Below are positions 1-5,006 of a stretch of 17,375 nucleotides of DNA, in pieces. How positions within the stretch are numbered: the first letter of the stretch is position 1; every line of letters starts with the position of its first letter. Made by a program: the position numbers and the translations under genes. The notes beneath the pieces were generated by a model. It made no database searches. It was not told the DNA's origin and saw only the letters and a list, made by a program, of their open reading frames with translations. Source of the stretch: JAXMCK01 sp046349395 (GTDB lineage Bacteria > Pseudomonadota > Alphaproteobacteria > Geminicoccales > Geminicoccaceae); the NCBI GenBank assembly GCA_046349395.1, contig JAXMCK010000013.1, positions 1 through 17,375 of the forward strand, written 5' to 3'.

Positions 1-2
1 GC

Positions 3-41
3 GAGCCTGTCCTCGCCCAAGCCGTCGATGTCTTCCACTGA
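3..41 (+). CDS. Possible C-terminal tail of a MntA-type nucleotidyltransferase antitoxin (5' part outside window)
   Basis: This frame is open from the left edge and ends at a TGA at 39-41, overlapping the start of the HepT-type gene by 14 bases. Only 12 codons are visible (ending VLAQAVDVFH), too few to identify a family from sequence. In MntA-HepT systems the nucleotidyltransferase antitoxin, which AMPylates HepT, lies directly upstream and often overlaps. Position and overlap are therefore the whole argument. It could equally be a chance open frame. Confidence 0.3.
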   Translation, partial: EPVLAQAVDVFH

Positions 42-384
42 GCGCTGGCGATTCCGGATCGAGCACATCGTGGACTCGATTGATGCCATCAGAGACTACG
101 TCGCCGGTCTCGACGAACGCGCACTTGCTGCTGATCGCAAGACACTCGATGCGGTGCTTCGCAACTTTCAGGTGATCGGCGAGGCCGTGCGCAAGGTCCC
201 GAAAGACGTTCAAGTCCGCTACGAGGACATACCTTGGCGGGAAATGGAACGAATGCGTCACAAGATCGTGCACGACTACGACCGCGTCAGCGTCAGCACG
301 GTCTGGCAGACGATCCACGAGGACTTGGTTCCCCTTCTGCCTCTCCTGACCAAGCTGCTGAAGAACGAGCCCGAGGATCGTTGA
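28..384 (+). CDS. hepT: HepT-like (DUF86) ribonuclease toxin of a MntA-HepT toxin-antitoxin pair
   Basis: This 118-residue, mostly helical protein has the length of HepT/DUF86 toxins, HEPN-fold RNases neutralised by AMPylation from the partner MntA. The HEPN catalytic signature Rx4HxY is intact as R77-HKIV-H82-D-Y84. A family-typical segment, NFQVIGEAVRKVP, lies near residue 47. The ATG at 28 is chosen because translation from it gives the normal N-terminus of the family (an ERW..RIEHIVDSID helix); no good Shine-Dalgarno is visible, as expected if translation is coupled to an upstream gene. It heads the TA island, and the key residues suggest it is active if its partner is present upstream. 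Confidence 0.85.
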   Translation: MSSTERWRFRIEHIVDSIDAIRDYVAGLDERALAADRKTLDAVLRNFQVIGEAVRKVPKDVQVRYEDIPWREMERMRHKIVHDYDRVSVSTVWQTIHEDLVPLLPLLTKLLKNEPEDR

Positions 385-445
385 CACGCTCGTCTGCTGG
401 TCGATTGATCGTGCAGCTCGGCCCCGACCCGGGAAGCGCCGAAGC

Positions 446-640
446 TCACGCCGCCCTGGTCGAGCGGAAGGGCAAGGCCACGGTTTCCAACGTCGTGAGA
501 TCGAGCTGTTCCGAAGCGTGGTCGATATCGAAGCCGACGACCTCGCCGGCGGCATTGAGATCCACGACCAGCCCTTCCGCGACCTCCCGCGTCTCGGTGC
601 CGGGTCCGGGCTTCAGCTCGATGTAGAGACTGTGGGTCTC
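446..640 (-). pseudogene. Interrupted DUF2283 gene, duplicate of the copy at 1923-2138
   Basis: Read on the minus strand, these bases encode the body of a DUF2283 protein (SLYIELKPGPGTETREVAEG through the C-terminal RSTRAA). They match 1923-2117 with 3 mismatches and no gaps over 195 bases. The first ten or so codons of the intact copy are missing: about 87 bases (641-727) replace about 20, and they contain a GTAG-headed palindromic repeat. Homology to the intact locus resumes at 728-776. The frame stays open to 790, but the original start and its ribosome-binding site are separated from the body, so this is probably a broken copy or an accidental fusion. DUF2283 proteins are small, of unknown function, and often found beside TA genes. 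Confidence 0.7.
446..640. repeat. Direct duplication, copy A (partner 1923-2117)
   Basis: There are 195 gapless matching bases with 3 mismatches. The left boundary falls at or next to the DUF2283 stop codon in both copies. A second matching block, 728-776 against 2138-2186 (49 bases, 2 mismatches), continues the duplication beyond the inserted segment. Confidence 0.9.
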
Positions 641-654
641 TGGATGGGCCTCGA

Positions 655-676
655 GTAGGCCGAAGGCCGGTAGGCG
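655..676 (+). repeat. REP-like palindromic element, copy 1 (GTAG-headed), inside the broken DUF2283 copy
   Basis: The element reads GTAG, then the hairpin GGCC-GAA-GGCC overlapping the last G, then GGTAGGCG. The same unit occurs at 6554-6575 and 6595-6616. A GTAG head followed by a short palindrome is the known layout of many bacterial REP elements mobilised by RAYT transposases. No RAYT gene is in the window. This copy lies within the segment that replaces the DUF2283 start. Confidence 0.7.
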
Positions 677-823
677 GCGGTTGCTCGCTTGGGCCGACGC
701 ACAGCCTCGGTCCAAGCGGGCAGCTCGAGGTTCGCTCTCCCGGTACCCGCGGTCCAAGAACGCGTCGTGGGTCGTCTCGCCGCAATCCACCTACACATGG
801 ATCGCGTCTCTCCCGTGCGGATC

Positions 824-1219
824 TCAGGGCGCTTGAACGTCCGGTGCCGCGCCGAGAGCAGCGGCTCGGCTGGCCAACGCACGATCGAAGGTCACGAACG
901 CGGCGCCGGCTGGGGTCGCCACGAGATGCAGGGCGTCGGCGAGGTCGAGCCCGGCCAATGCCCAGTCGAGGGCACGGGCGACACCCGACGCATCCTCGAT
1001 CTCGACATTGGGCAGCCCACCGAGCAGACGAAGAGCCGCAACCACCTCGGCCCGCGAGAAGCCGAACGTGAAGGCGAGCACCCAAGCCGTCTCCAGGATG
1101 ACCGTCCTGGCGATGAAGACGCGGTCCGCATGAAAGGCTTCCGCCGCCCGGAGGCTTTGCGCCGGGTTGTCATCCCTGACGAGGAACCGGACGACGGCGT
1201 TCGTGTCGACGGCGATCAT
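824..1219 (-). CDS. PIN-domain (VapC-like) ribonuclease toxin
   Basis: This 131-residue PIN-domain protein is a Mg2+-dependent RNase of the VapC type. The acidic residues of the family are visible: D5 in MIAVDTNAVV, E43 in ILETAWVLAF, D92/D95 in LDLADALHLV and D112 in VTFDRALA. The ATG at 1219-1217 is chosen over longer upstream starts because it begins exactly at the family N-terminus and overlaps the antitoxin stop as ATGA. That overlap means the toxin is translationally coupled to the AbrB-type antitoxin upstream. Length and residues are normal, so the toxin looks functional. It could also be named fitB-like; the distinction cannot be made here. Confidence 0.88.
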   Translation of the reverse strand: MIAVDTNAVVRFLVRDDNPAQSLRAAEAFHADRVFIARTVILETAWVLAFTFGFSRAEVVAALRLLGGLPNVEIEDASGVARALDWALAGLDLADALHLVATPAGAAFVTFDRALASRAAALGAAPDVQAP

Positions 1220-1494
1220 GCGTCGTCGGGTCGCCGGCCGGTCCAACGTTCGCGGACATGTCGCGCGATCCCTTTGTCGAGCTCTTCGAGGGCGATCGGC
1301 GGCCCATCGTAGCGGAGGCAGCCATGCACCTCCTCGAACGTCGTTCGCGCGAATGGAGGATCGGCGCGACGCAGGACGAGCACGTCTCCCTGGTCCAGTA
1401 ACTCCAGCTCGGTTCCCGCCGTCCAGCCTCGCCTGTCGCGGATGTCCTTGGGAATGATGAGCTGCCCCTTGCTCGACAGCCGCGTCCTGGCCAT
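1216..1494 (-). CDS. AbrB/MazE/SpoVT-fold antitoxin partner of the PIN toxin
   Basis: This 92-residue antitoxin begins with the swapped-hairpin AbrB DNA-binding domain (residues about 1-45: TRLSSKGQLIIPKDIRDRRG followed by a GTELELL strand). A C-terminal tail after it would wrap the toxin. In such pairs the antitoxin represses its own operon and inhibits the PIN RNase. The ATG at 1494-1492 has a GAGG seven bases upstream. The stop overlaps the toxin start by four bases. Two direct GGTAAGA repeats 11 bp apart lie just upstream and are candidate operator half-sites. Confidence 0.88.
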   Translation of the reverse strand: MARTRLSSKGQLIIPKDIRDRRGWTAGTELELLDQGDVLVLRRADPPFARTTFEEVHGCLRYDGPPIALEELDKGIARHVRERWTGRRPDDA

Positions 1495-1505
1495 GGCCCA
1501 ACCTC

Positions 1506-1523
1506 GGTAAGATGATGGTAAGA
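1506..1523. promoter_or_regulatory. Direct repeat upstream of the abrB-type antitoxin, candidate operator
   Basis: GGTAAGA occurs at 1506-1512 and again at 1517-1523, an 11-base period that places both on the same DNA face. The repeat ends 12 bases before the antitoxin start codon. AbrB-type antitoxins autoregulate, so this is a plausible binding site. No confident -35/-10 pair was found with it. Confidence 0.35.
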
Positions 1524-1610
1524 CTACATCGTCGGTGGGTCGGTGTCACCAGGTCCCGTCTTGCTTCGGTTCGTTGGAGGCGCGACGACGGCGGAGCAGT
1601 CGATCACCAT
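1524..1610 (-). pseudogene. vapC: Truncated vapC toxin remnant
   Basis: Directly after the VapB stop, an ATG at 1610-1608 opens a frame beginning MVIDCSAVVA, which matches the start of the intact VapC at 3576 (MVVDTSAVVA) at 8 of 10 positions. From codon 11 the sequence (PPTNRSKTG...) no longer resembles a PIN domain, and it stops at a TAG after 28 codons. The acidic residues after the first Asp are absent, so no toxin can be made. The overlap with vapB has the same form as in the intact operon, so this is the scar of a vapBC pair whose toxin was deleted. Confidence 0.75.
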
Positions 1611-1864
1611 CACCACATGCCGCGCTCGTCGTAGCCGATGATATGGTCCATGGTTCTGTCGTCGTAGACGGGCAACGCCGCGCACGCGATGGCGATGGCG
1701 TCAAGCCGCTCCGCCAGGTTGCGCGCCACGCCGCGCTTGCGACGTTCACGCTCCAGGCGCTCGGCCAGAGCGTTCTTGACCGCGTCGGTCAGTGATTCGC
1801 CGGTCAGCGCCGCGACGTCCCGCGCCAGCTGGTCGGCCTCCGGATCCTCGATGGTCAGGGCCAC
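1610..1864 (-). CDS. vapB: VapB-type antitoxin, orphaned
   Basis: This 84-residue protein of the VapB/PSK transcription-factor type is about 60% identical to the VapB at 3322-3576 (roughly 52 of 84 positions, counted by eye). The block VAALTGESLTDAVKNALAER forms the ribbon-helix-helix-like DNA-binding part, and the C-terminus IIGYDERGMW is the toxin-contact tail. The start is GTG at 1864-1862 where the paralogue has ATG, and only a weak ribosome-binding site (GAGCGAG) is visible. Its own vapC is reduced to about ten recognisable codons. It might still be expressed and act on the nearby intact VapC, but that is inference. Confidence 0.82.
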   Translation of the reverse strand: MALTIEDPEADQLARDVAALTGESLTDAVKNALAERLERERRKRGVARNLAERLDAIAIACAALPVYDDRTMDHIIGYDERGMW

Positions 1865-1922
1865 CGTAGGCTCGCTCTGGAACGCGGTGACTCATTTGGA
1901 ACGATCTTGGGGCTTCCTCCAA

Positions 1923-2117
1923 TCACGCCGCCCTGGTCGAGCGGACGGGCAAGGCCACGGTTTCCAACGTCGTGAGATCGAGCTGTTCCGAAGCGTGGTC
2001 GATATCGAAGCCGACGACCTCGCTGGCGGCATTGAGATCCACGACCAGCCCTTCCGCGACCTCCCGCGTCTCGGTGCCGGGTCCGGGCTTCAGCTCGATG
2101 TAGAGACTGTCGGTCTC
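1923..2117. repeat. Direct duplication, copy B (partner 446-640)
   Basis: This copy matches 446-640 at 192 of 195 bases and continues as 2138-2186 against 728-776. Here only 20 bases separate the two blocks, which is the ancestral arrangement because they carry the DUF2283 start. Confidence 0.9.
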
Positions 2118-2138
2118 GGGATAGTAATGCAGCTTCAA
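1923..2138 (-). CDS. DUF2283 family small protein (intact copy)
   Basis: This 71-residue protein has the standard DUF2283 pattern: MKLHYYPETDSLYIEL, then REVAEGLVVDLNA, GFDIDHAS, and a C-terminal LDLTTLETVALP. Function is unknown; the family is frequent next to TA modules and some members are annotated as putative antitoxin-like proteins. The start is TTG at 2138-2136, supported by a GGGAGA seven bases upstream and by agreement with the family N-terminus. The TTG overlaps the TGA of a short upstream frame as TTGA, suggesting coupling. A broken near-identical copy lies at 446-640. Confidence 0.85.
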   Translation of the reverse strand: MKLHYYPETDSLYIELKPGPGTETREVAEGLVVDLNAASEVVGFDIDHASEQLDLTTLETVALPVRSTRAA

Positions 2139-2218
2139 GGTTCGCTCTCCCGGTACCCGCGGTCGAAGAACGCGTTGTGGGTCGTCAGGCCGTCATCGAG
2201 TGTGACGACCCGTGGCAC
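2135..2218 (-). other. Short open frame upstream of DUF2283, possible gene remnant
   Basis: A GTG at 2218-2216 begins a 27-codon frame (VPRVVTLDDGL... ending RGYRESEP) whose TGA overlaps the DUF2283 TTG as TTGA. The equivalent frame in the duplicate (around 728-790) keeps the pattern TTHxAFxDRGYRESEP despite base changes, which hints at past coding selection. The frame is blocked upstream by a TAA shortly before. I do not recognise a family. It may be the tail of a larger partner protein that has been lost. Confidence 0.3.
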
Positions 2219-2260
2219 ACGTGCCGTCGCTTCCCCCGGACGCTGGGCTCGCCGTGCACT

Positions 2261-2476
2261 TTACGTCCGTGGACCGCTGCCGATTGGCTTGCTACGCCGT
2301 CGCGCCACGTGCCGGAGCTTGGGCCAAGTGCCGCCGAGCCGGGCCAACCGCCGCGCGGCGTAGGCCGCGATCAATCTCCGCACCGCCAGTCCAACCACCG
2401 CCTGACCGTCCGGGATGCCGGTGAGCGCCCTAGCCTGCTCCAGCAGCGCCGTGTCGACGCTCACGGTCTGTCGCAT
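2261..2476 (-). CDS. VapB-like (DUF2191-type) antitoxin without a visible toxin
   Basis: This 71-residue protein has the pattern of the small VapB family that pairs with PIN toxins: an N-terminal strand (MRQTVSVDTALL), a helix EQARALTGI, a second helix AVVGLAVRRLIAAYAARRLA, then a LGGTWPKL linker before a basic tail. The ATG at 2476-2474 has GGAG seven bases upstream; a GTG one codon earlier is less well spaced. A VapC would be expected directly downstream (below 2261), but no PIN N-terminus appears there, and the basic tail looks extended out of its usual ending. It is therefore probably an orphan antitoxin in a decaying module. Confidence 0.6.
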   Translation of the reverse strand: MRQTVSVDTALLEQARALTGIPDGQAVVGLAVRRLIAAYAARRLARLGGTWPKLRHVARRRSKPIGSGPRT

Positions 2477-2530
2477 CACCGCTCTCCCTTCGTCAGCGAT
2501 CGCGGCACCGAAGGCTTCGGATGCCGCCGC

Positions 2531-2830
2531 TCAAGCCGCCCGCGGCTTCACTTCGCGCTCCAGACGGTCGCCCAGCTCGTCCTCGGTCCGGTCGAGGTCG
2601 TAGCGGGTCTGCAGGTTCAGCCAGAGCTGCGGCTCGACACTGAAGTAGCGGGCGAGCCGCAGGGCCGTGTCGGCGGTCACCGCGCGGCGACCATGGACGA
2701 TCTCCAGGATCCGCTGCGGCGGCACGCCGATCGCCTTGGCGAGCGCATATTGGCTGATCCCGAGGGGCTCCAGGAAGTCGAGCAGCAGCACCTCGCCGGG
2801 ATGCACCGGCGCAAGTCGGTCCTGGGCCAT
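2531..2830 (-). CDS. higA: HigA-type antitoxin (XRE family)
   Basis: This 99-residue antitoxin has the HigA/VapI addiction-module layout: an N-terminal HPGEVLLLDFLEPLGIS segment, a helix-turn-helix around residues 25-55 (QYALAKAIGVPPQRILEIVHGRR), then TADTALRLARYF and the family end PQLWLNLQTRYDLD. It binds HigB and represses the operon. The ATG at 2830-2828 lies ten bases after higB, with GAGG eight bases upstream. The gene order toxin-then-antitoxin is typical of higBA and opposite to vapBC. A longer upstream start is possible in this frame but runs through higB and is unnecessary. Confidence 0.93.
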   Translation of the reverse strand: MAQDRLAPVHPGEVLLLDFLEPLGISQYALAKAIGVPPQRILEIVHGRRAVTADTALRLARYFSVEPQLWLNLQTRYDLDRTEDELGDRLEREVKPRAA

Positions 2831-2840
2831 CGGCACAGCC

Positions 2841-3125
2841 TCACTTGTGGTAGTCGACGATCTCGACCTCGTAGGCATCCCCATCCTCCCAGCGGAAGCA
2901 GATTCGCCACTGATCATTGATTCGGATGCTGAACCGGCCGGCTCGATCACCCTTGAGCGCTTCCAGCCGATTGCCCGGCGGGACACGAAGGCTGTCGAGG
3001 CGCGATGCCGCGTCCAGCAGCCGGAGTTTGCGCAGGGCGACCCGTTGCACGTCGCTCGACAAGGCTGCAACACGCCGCCGACCGTACAACTGCTCCGTAG
3101 CCCGATCCGCGAAGCTCTTGATCAC
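2841..3125 (-). CDS. higB: HigB-type toxin (RelE/ParE superfamily)
   Basis: This 94-residue protein is a HigB mRNA interferase, which cleaves ribosome-bound mRNA. Family blocks are clear: LRKLRLLDAASRLDSLRVPP, GNRLEALKGDRAG, then SIRINDQWRICFRWEDGDAY and the end VEIVDYHK. Length is normal for the family. The start is GTG at 3125-3123, the most upstream possible because a TGA precedes it by one codon. A promoter ends only seven bases before it, so the transcript may be leaderless or nearly so; no Shine-Dalgarno is visible. It forms an operon with higA. Confidence 0.93.
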   Translation of the reverse strand: MIKSFADRATEQLYGRRRVAALSSDVQRVALRKLRLLDAASRLDSLRVPPGNRLEALKGDRAGRFSIRINDQWRICFRWEDGDAYEVEIVDYHK

Positions 3126-3132
3126 GTCTCAC

Positions 3133-3161
3133 ATGATAACGCGAAGCGTACCTAGCGGCAA
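3133..3161 (-). promoter_or_regulatory. higBA promoter with an operator palindrome in the spacer
   Basis: On the minus strand, TTGCCG (3161-3156) and TATCAT (3138-3133) are separated by 17 bases. The perfect inverted repeat ACGC-GAA-GCGT fills 3139-3149, inside the spacer. A repressor there would block polymerase, which fits autoregulation by HigA or the HigBA complex. Confidence 0.6.
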
Positions 3162-3284
3162 GGTGGATACCATAGTCTGCTCAGGGTCCGAGACCGCACC
3201 GCATCGAGACGAAGCATTCCTCTTTCTCGGGAGGTTACCGCAATCCAGCTGGTCACCGGCCTCGATAAAAACCCCGATCCTTTC

Positions 3285-3305
3285 TATATCTGGAGCCGAG
3301 ATCTA
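3285..3305. promoter_or_regulatory. Imperfect inverted repeat upstream of vapBC, candidate operator
   Basis: TATATCT (3285-3291) and AGATCTA (3299-3305) are inverted repeats at 6 of 7 positions around a 7-base spacer, ending 16 bases before the vapB start. VapBC complexes bind such sites at their own promoter. TATATC could also be the -10 element. The upstream -35 is uncertain. Confidence 0.4.
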
Positions 3306-3321
3306 GACATCAGAGGCATCG

Positions 3322-3576
3322 ATGGCGCTCAGCCTGAAGGACAAGGAAACCGATCGCCTTGCCCGGGCCGTCGCTGCGCTCACAGGAGAGACGTTGACCG
3401 ATGCCGTCCGCATTGCGTTGGCGGAGCGGCTCGAAAGGAAGCGGCTGAGAAGGGGAGAAAGCGGGCGAATGGCGGACCAGCTGATGGACATCGGCCGGCA
3501 TTGCGCTGCCCTGCCCGACCTCGACACGCGCAGCTCCGACGAGATCATCGGCTACGACGAGAACGGTATGTGGTGA
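3322..3576 (+). CDS. vapB: VapB antitoxin
   Basis: This 84-residue antitoxin is of the same family as the orphan at 1610-1864. The N-terminal region (residues about 1-45, with VAALTGETLTDAVRIALAER) is the DNA-binding part, and the C-terminal SDEIIGYDENGMW is the segment expected to occupy the VapC active site. The ATG at 3322 has AGAGG five bases upstream. Its TGA shares one base with the vapC ATG, so the pair is translationally coupled and co-transcribed. Both genes are intact, making this the only complete vapBC of this subtype in the window. Confidence 0.92.
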   Translation: MALSLKDKETDRLARAVAALTGETLTDAVRIALAERLERKRLRRGESGRMADQLMDIGRHCAALPDLDTRSSDEIIGYDENGMW

Positions 3577-3986
3577 TGGTGGTCGATACCTCGGCCGTTG
3601 TCGCCATCCTCGTCGGCGAACCGGATGCGGAGACGATCGCCGAAGACATCAGCGAAGCTCCGGCACGCCTGATCTCGGCCGTGACGCGCGTCGAGCTGTC
3701 CTTCGTCATCGAGGGTCGCAAGGGCGAGCTGGGACGGCAGGACCTCGATCGGCTATTGGCCAGCGGCAGCTTCGAGATCGTTTCCGTCACGCCGCATCAT
3801 GCCGATCTCGCGATCGAGGCGTTCGGGCGCTATGGCGAAGGACGACATCCTGCCGGTCTGAATATCGGGGACTGCTTCTCCTATGCGCTTTCGATGGCGA
3901 GCGGTCTTCCATTGCTCTTCAAGGGCGTGGATTGCGCCAGGACCGACGTGCGAACTGCCATGCCAAGTGACAAGGGAATGCTATAG
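3576..3986 (+). CDS. vapC: VapC toxin (PIN-domain ribonuclease)
   Basis: This 136-residue PIN-domain RNase has all expected acidic residues: D4 (MVVDTSAVVAIL), E40 (TRVELSFVIE), D99 (LNIGDCFSYA) and D119 (LLFKGVDCARTD). VapC toxins cut tRNA or rRNA and are blocked by VapB. The ATG at 3576 is preferred over the in-frame GTG at 3573 because it starts at the family N-terminus and follows the vapB stop as TGATG. The toxin is full length, unlike the remnant at 1524-1610. Confidence 0.93.
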   Translation: MVVDTSAVVAILVGEPDAETIAEDISEAPARLISAVTRVELSFVIEGRKGELGRQDLDRLLASGSFEIVSVTPHHADLAIEAFGRYGEGRHPAGLNIGDCFSYALSMASGLPLLFKGVDCARTDVRTAMPSDKGML

Positions 3987-4074
3987 CTCGAGCAACTGTT
4001 GCTCCTAAAGACAGCTACCCCATTCAGCGGCAGCGGACCATTCCGACCGCCATCTCCGAATGTTCATGTGACCG

Positions 4075-4103
4075 TTGACCTAGGCTCATGGTCCTGATAC
4101 ACT
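4075..4103 (+). promoter_or_regulatory. Strong sigma70-type promoter ending seven bases before the start codon
   Basis: TTGACC (4075-4080), a 17-base spacer, and TACACT (4098-4103) form a near-consensus promoter. Only seven bases separate the -10 from the ATG at 4111, so transcription should begin at or next to the A of the start codon. The paralogue at 16780 has TTGACC-17-TACAGT in the same place. Confidence 0.7.
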
Positions 4104-4110
4104 CGTCGTC

Positions 4111-4905
4111 ATGTATTTCCGCCCGCCCCGCCCGTTCCTCTCGCGCGAGATGCCGACCCGGACCTTCCTCGCCCGGCTCGCCGCGCGTGGGGTTCCGCCG
4201 GGCATGCTGGTCGGGCTCGAGGGCTGCGACAGCGAGGAGGTGAAGGCGGCCGTCGAGAACCCGGACTTTCCGGGACTCGTCGAAGGGGCCGCGAAGCTGC
4301 GACAGCTTAGCCACGATGAGCGGATGAGCCGGCTCGTCGATCTCGCCTGCGACGTCCTGCAGGCGGCCATGAGCATGGGCGATCTCCGCGCCTGCCTATT
4401 CGTGCTCTGCGAGCGCAAGGCCAAGCGCAACGCCGGACGGACCCTGGCCGAGAAGGTGATCGAGGCCGATCTCGCTTTGACCAAAGCCCTCGCCCGCGCG
4501 GTCGATCGGGAGATGGCACCACCCACCCTCGCCCATCCGCCACCACGCTCTGAGCCCGGCCGCTGGCCGACGAAGAACGGCCTCGACCGCCAGTGCGCCC
4601 TGGTGGAGGCCGACCTCGTCCGCCGCCTCGCCGCCGCCGAGGTCGCTGCGGCGACGGCACCTCCGGCACGACCACGCGCGCCATGCTATTCGCCGGCGGT
4701 GCTGGCCCATCTCCGCAAGCTGCGCGAAGGTGCGGCCGGGCCGGTCCCGGCACGGCCCCCGTCATCCGTCCGCCCGCAGGTGCCGATATTCGCCACGGTG
4801 GCACGGTCGCCTACCCGACGCGAAGCCCCTGCCGAGAACCGGCCCCCACGCGCCGCCGTCGAAACGGCGCCGCGGCCGATGGCGGGCTGGCCCTGCGCAC
4901 CCTGA
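4111..4905 (+). CDS. Conserved-looking protein of unknown function with HTH-like N-terminal block (paralogue of 15557-16780)
   Basis: This 264-residue protein belongs to no family I can name. Residues about 20-100 look helical, with a possible helix-turn-helix (LAARGVPPGMLVGLEGCDSEEVKAAVENPDF), then SHDERMSRLVDLACDVLQAA and a GDLRACLFVL helix. The same order of features (LAA.G.P, EE, P.F, DER..R, L..D.L, GD.R, L) occurs at residues 17-97 of the minus-strand protein at 15557-16780. Terminase small subunits have a comparable layout, but no phage genes are near. From about residue 140 the chain is Pro/Ala/Arg-rich and probably disordered. The ATG at 4111 lies just after a strong promoter and has no Shine-Dalgarno, consistent with a leaderless mRNA. 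Confidence 0.7.
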   Translation: MYFRPPRPFLSREMPTRTFLARLAARGVPPGMLVGLEGCDSEEVKAAVENPDFPGLVEGAAKLRQLSHDERMSRLVDLACDVLQAAMSMGDLRACLFVLCERKAKRNAGRTLAEKVIEADLALTKALARAVDREMAPPTLAHPPPRSEPGRWPTKNGLDRQCALVEADLVRRLAAAEVAAATAPPARPRAPCYSPAVLAHLRKLREGAAGPVPARPPSSVRPQVPIFATVARSPTRREAPAENRPPRAAVETAPRPMAGWPCAP

Positions 4906-5006
4906 GCCGTCGACCGCTGCCTCCCTCGCCGGATTTGCAACACGTCGCCCGCTCTGCCACGGTCGGCAGCGGGACGGCGCAAAGCCGACACGAGGAGGCG
5001 AGCGAC

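Noticed and set aside
824..1549. PIN toxin starting further upstream (to 1549)
   Set aside because: The extra 110 residues overlap the AbrB-type antitoxin in another frame and are arginine-rich noise; the ATGA overlap at 1216-1219 marks the real start.
2531..3073. HigA with an 81-residue N-terminal extension
   Set aside because: The extension is the antisense-free alternate frame of higB, while ATG at 2830 has a ribosome-binding site and gives the normal HigA length.
4966..4987. CTGCC/GGCAG dyad before the binding-protein gene as a regulator site or terminator
   Set aside because: Short stem in very GC-rich DNA, no U-tract, expected by chance.
4593..5006. N-terminal extension of the binding protein
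   Set aside because: It overlaps the end of the 4111-4905 gene in another frame and would bury the Tat signal peptide.
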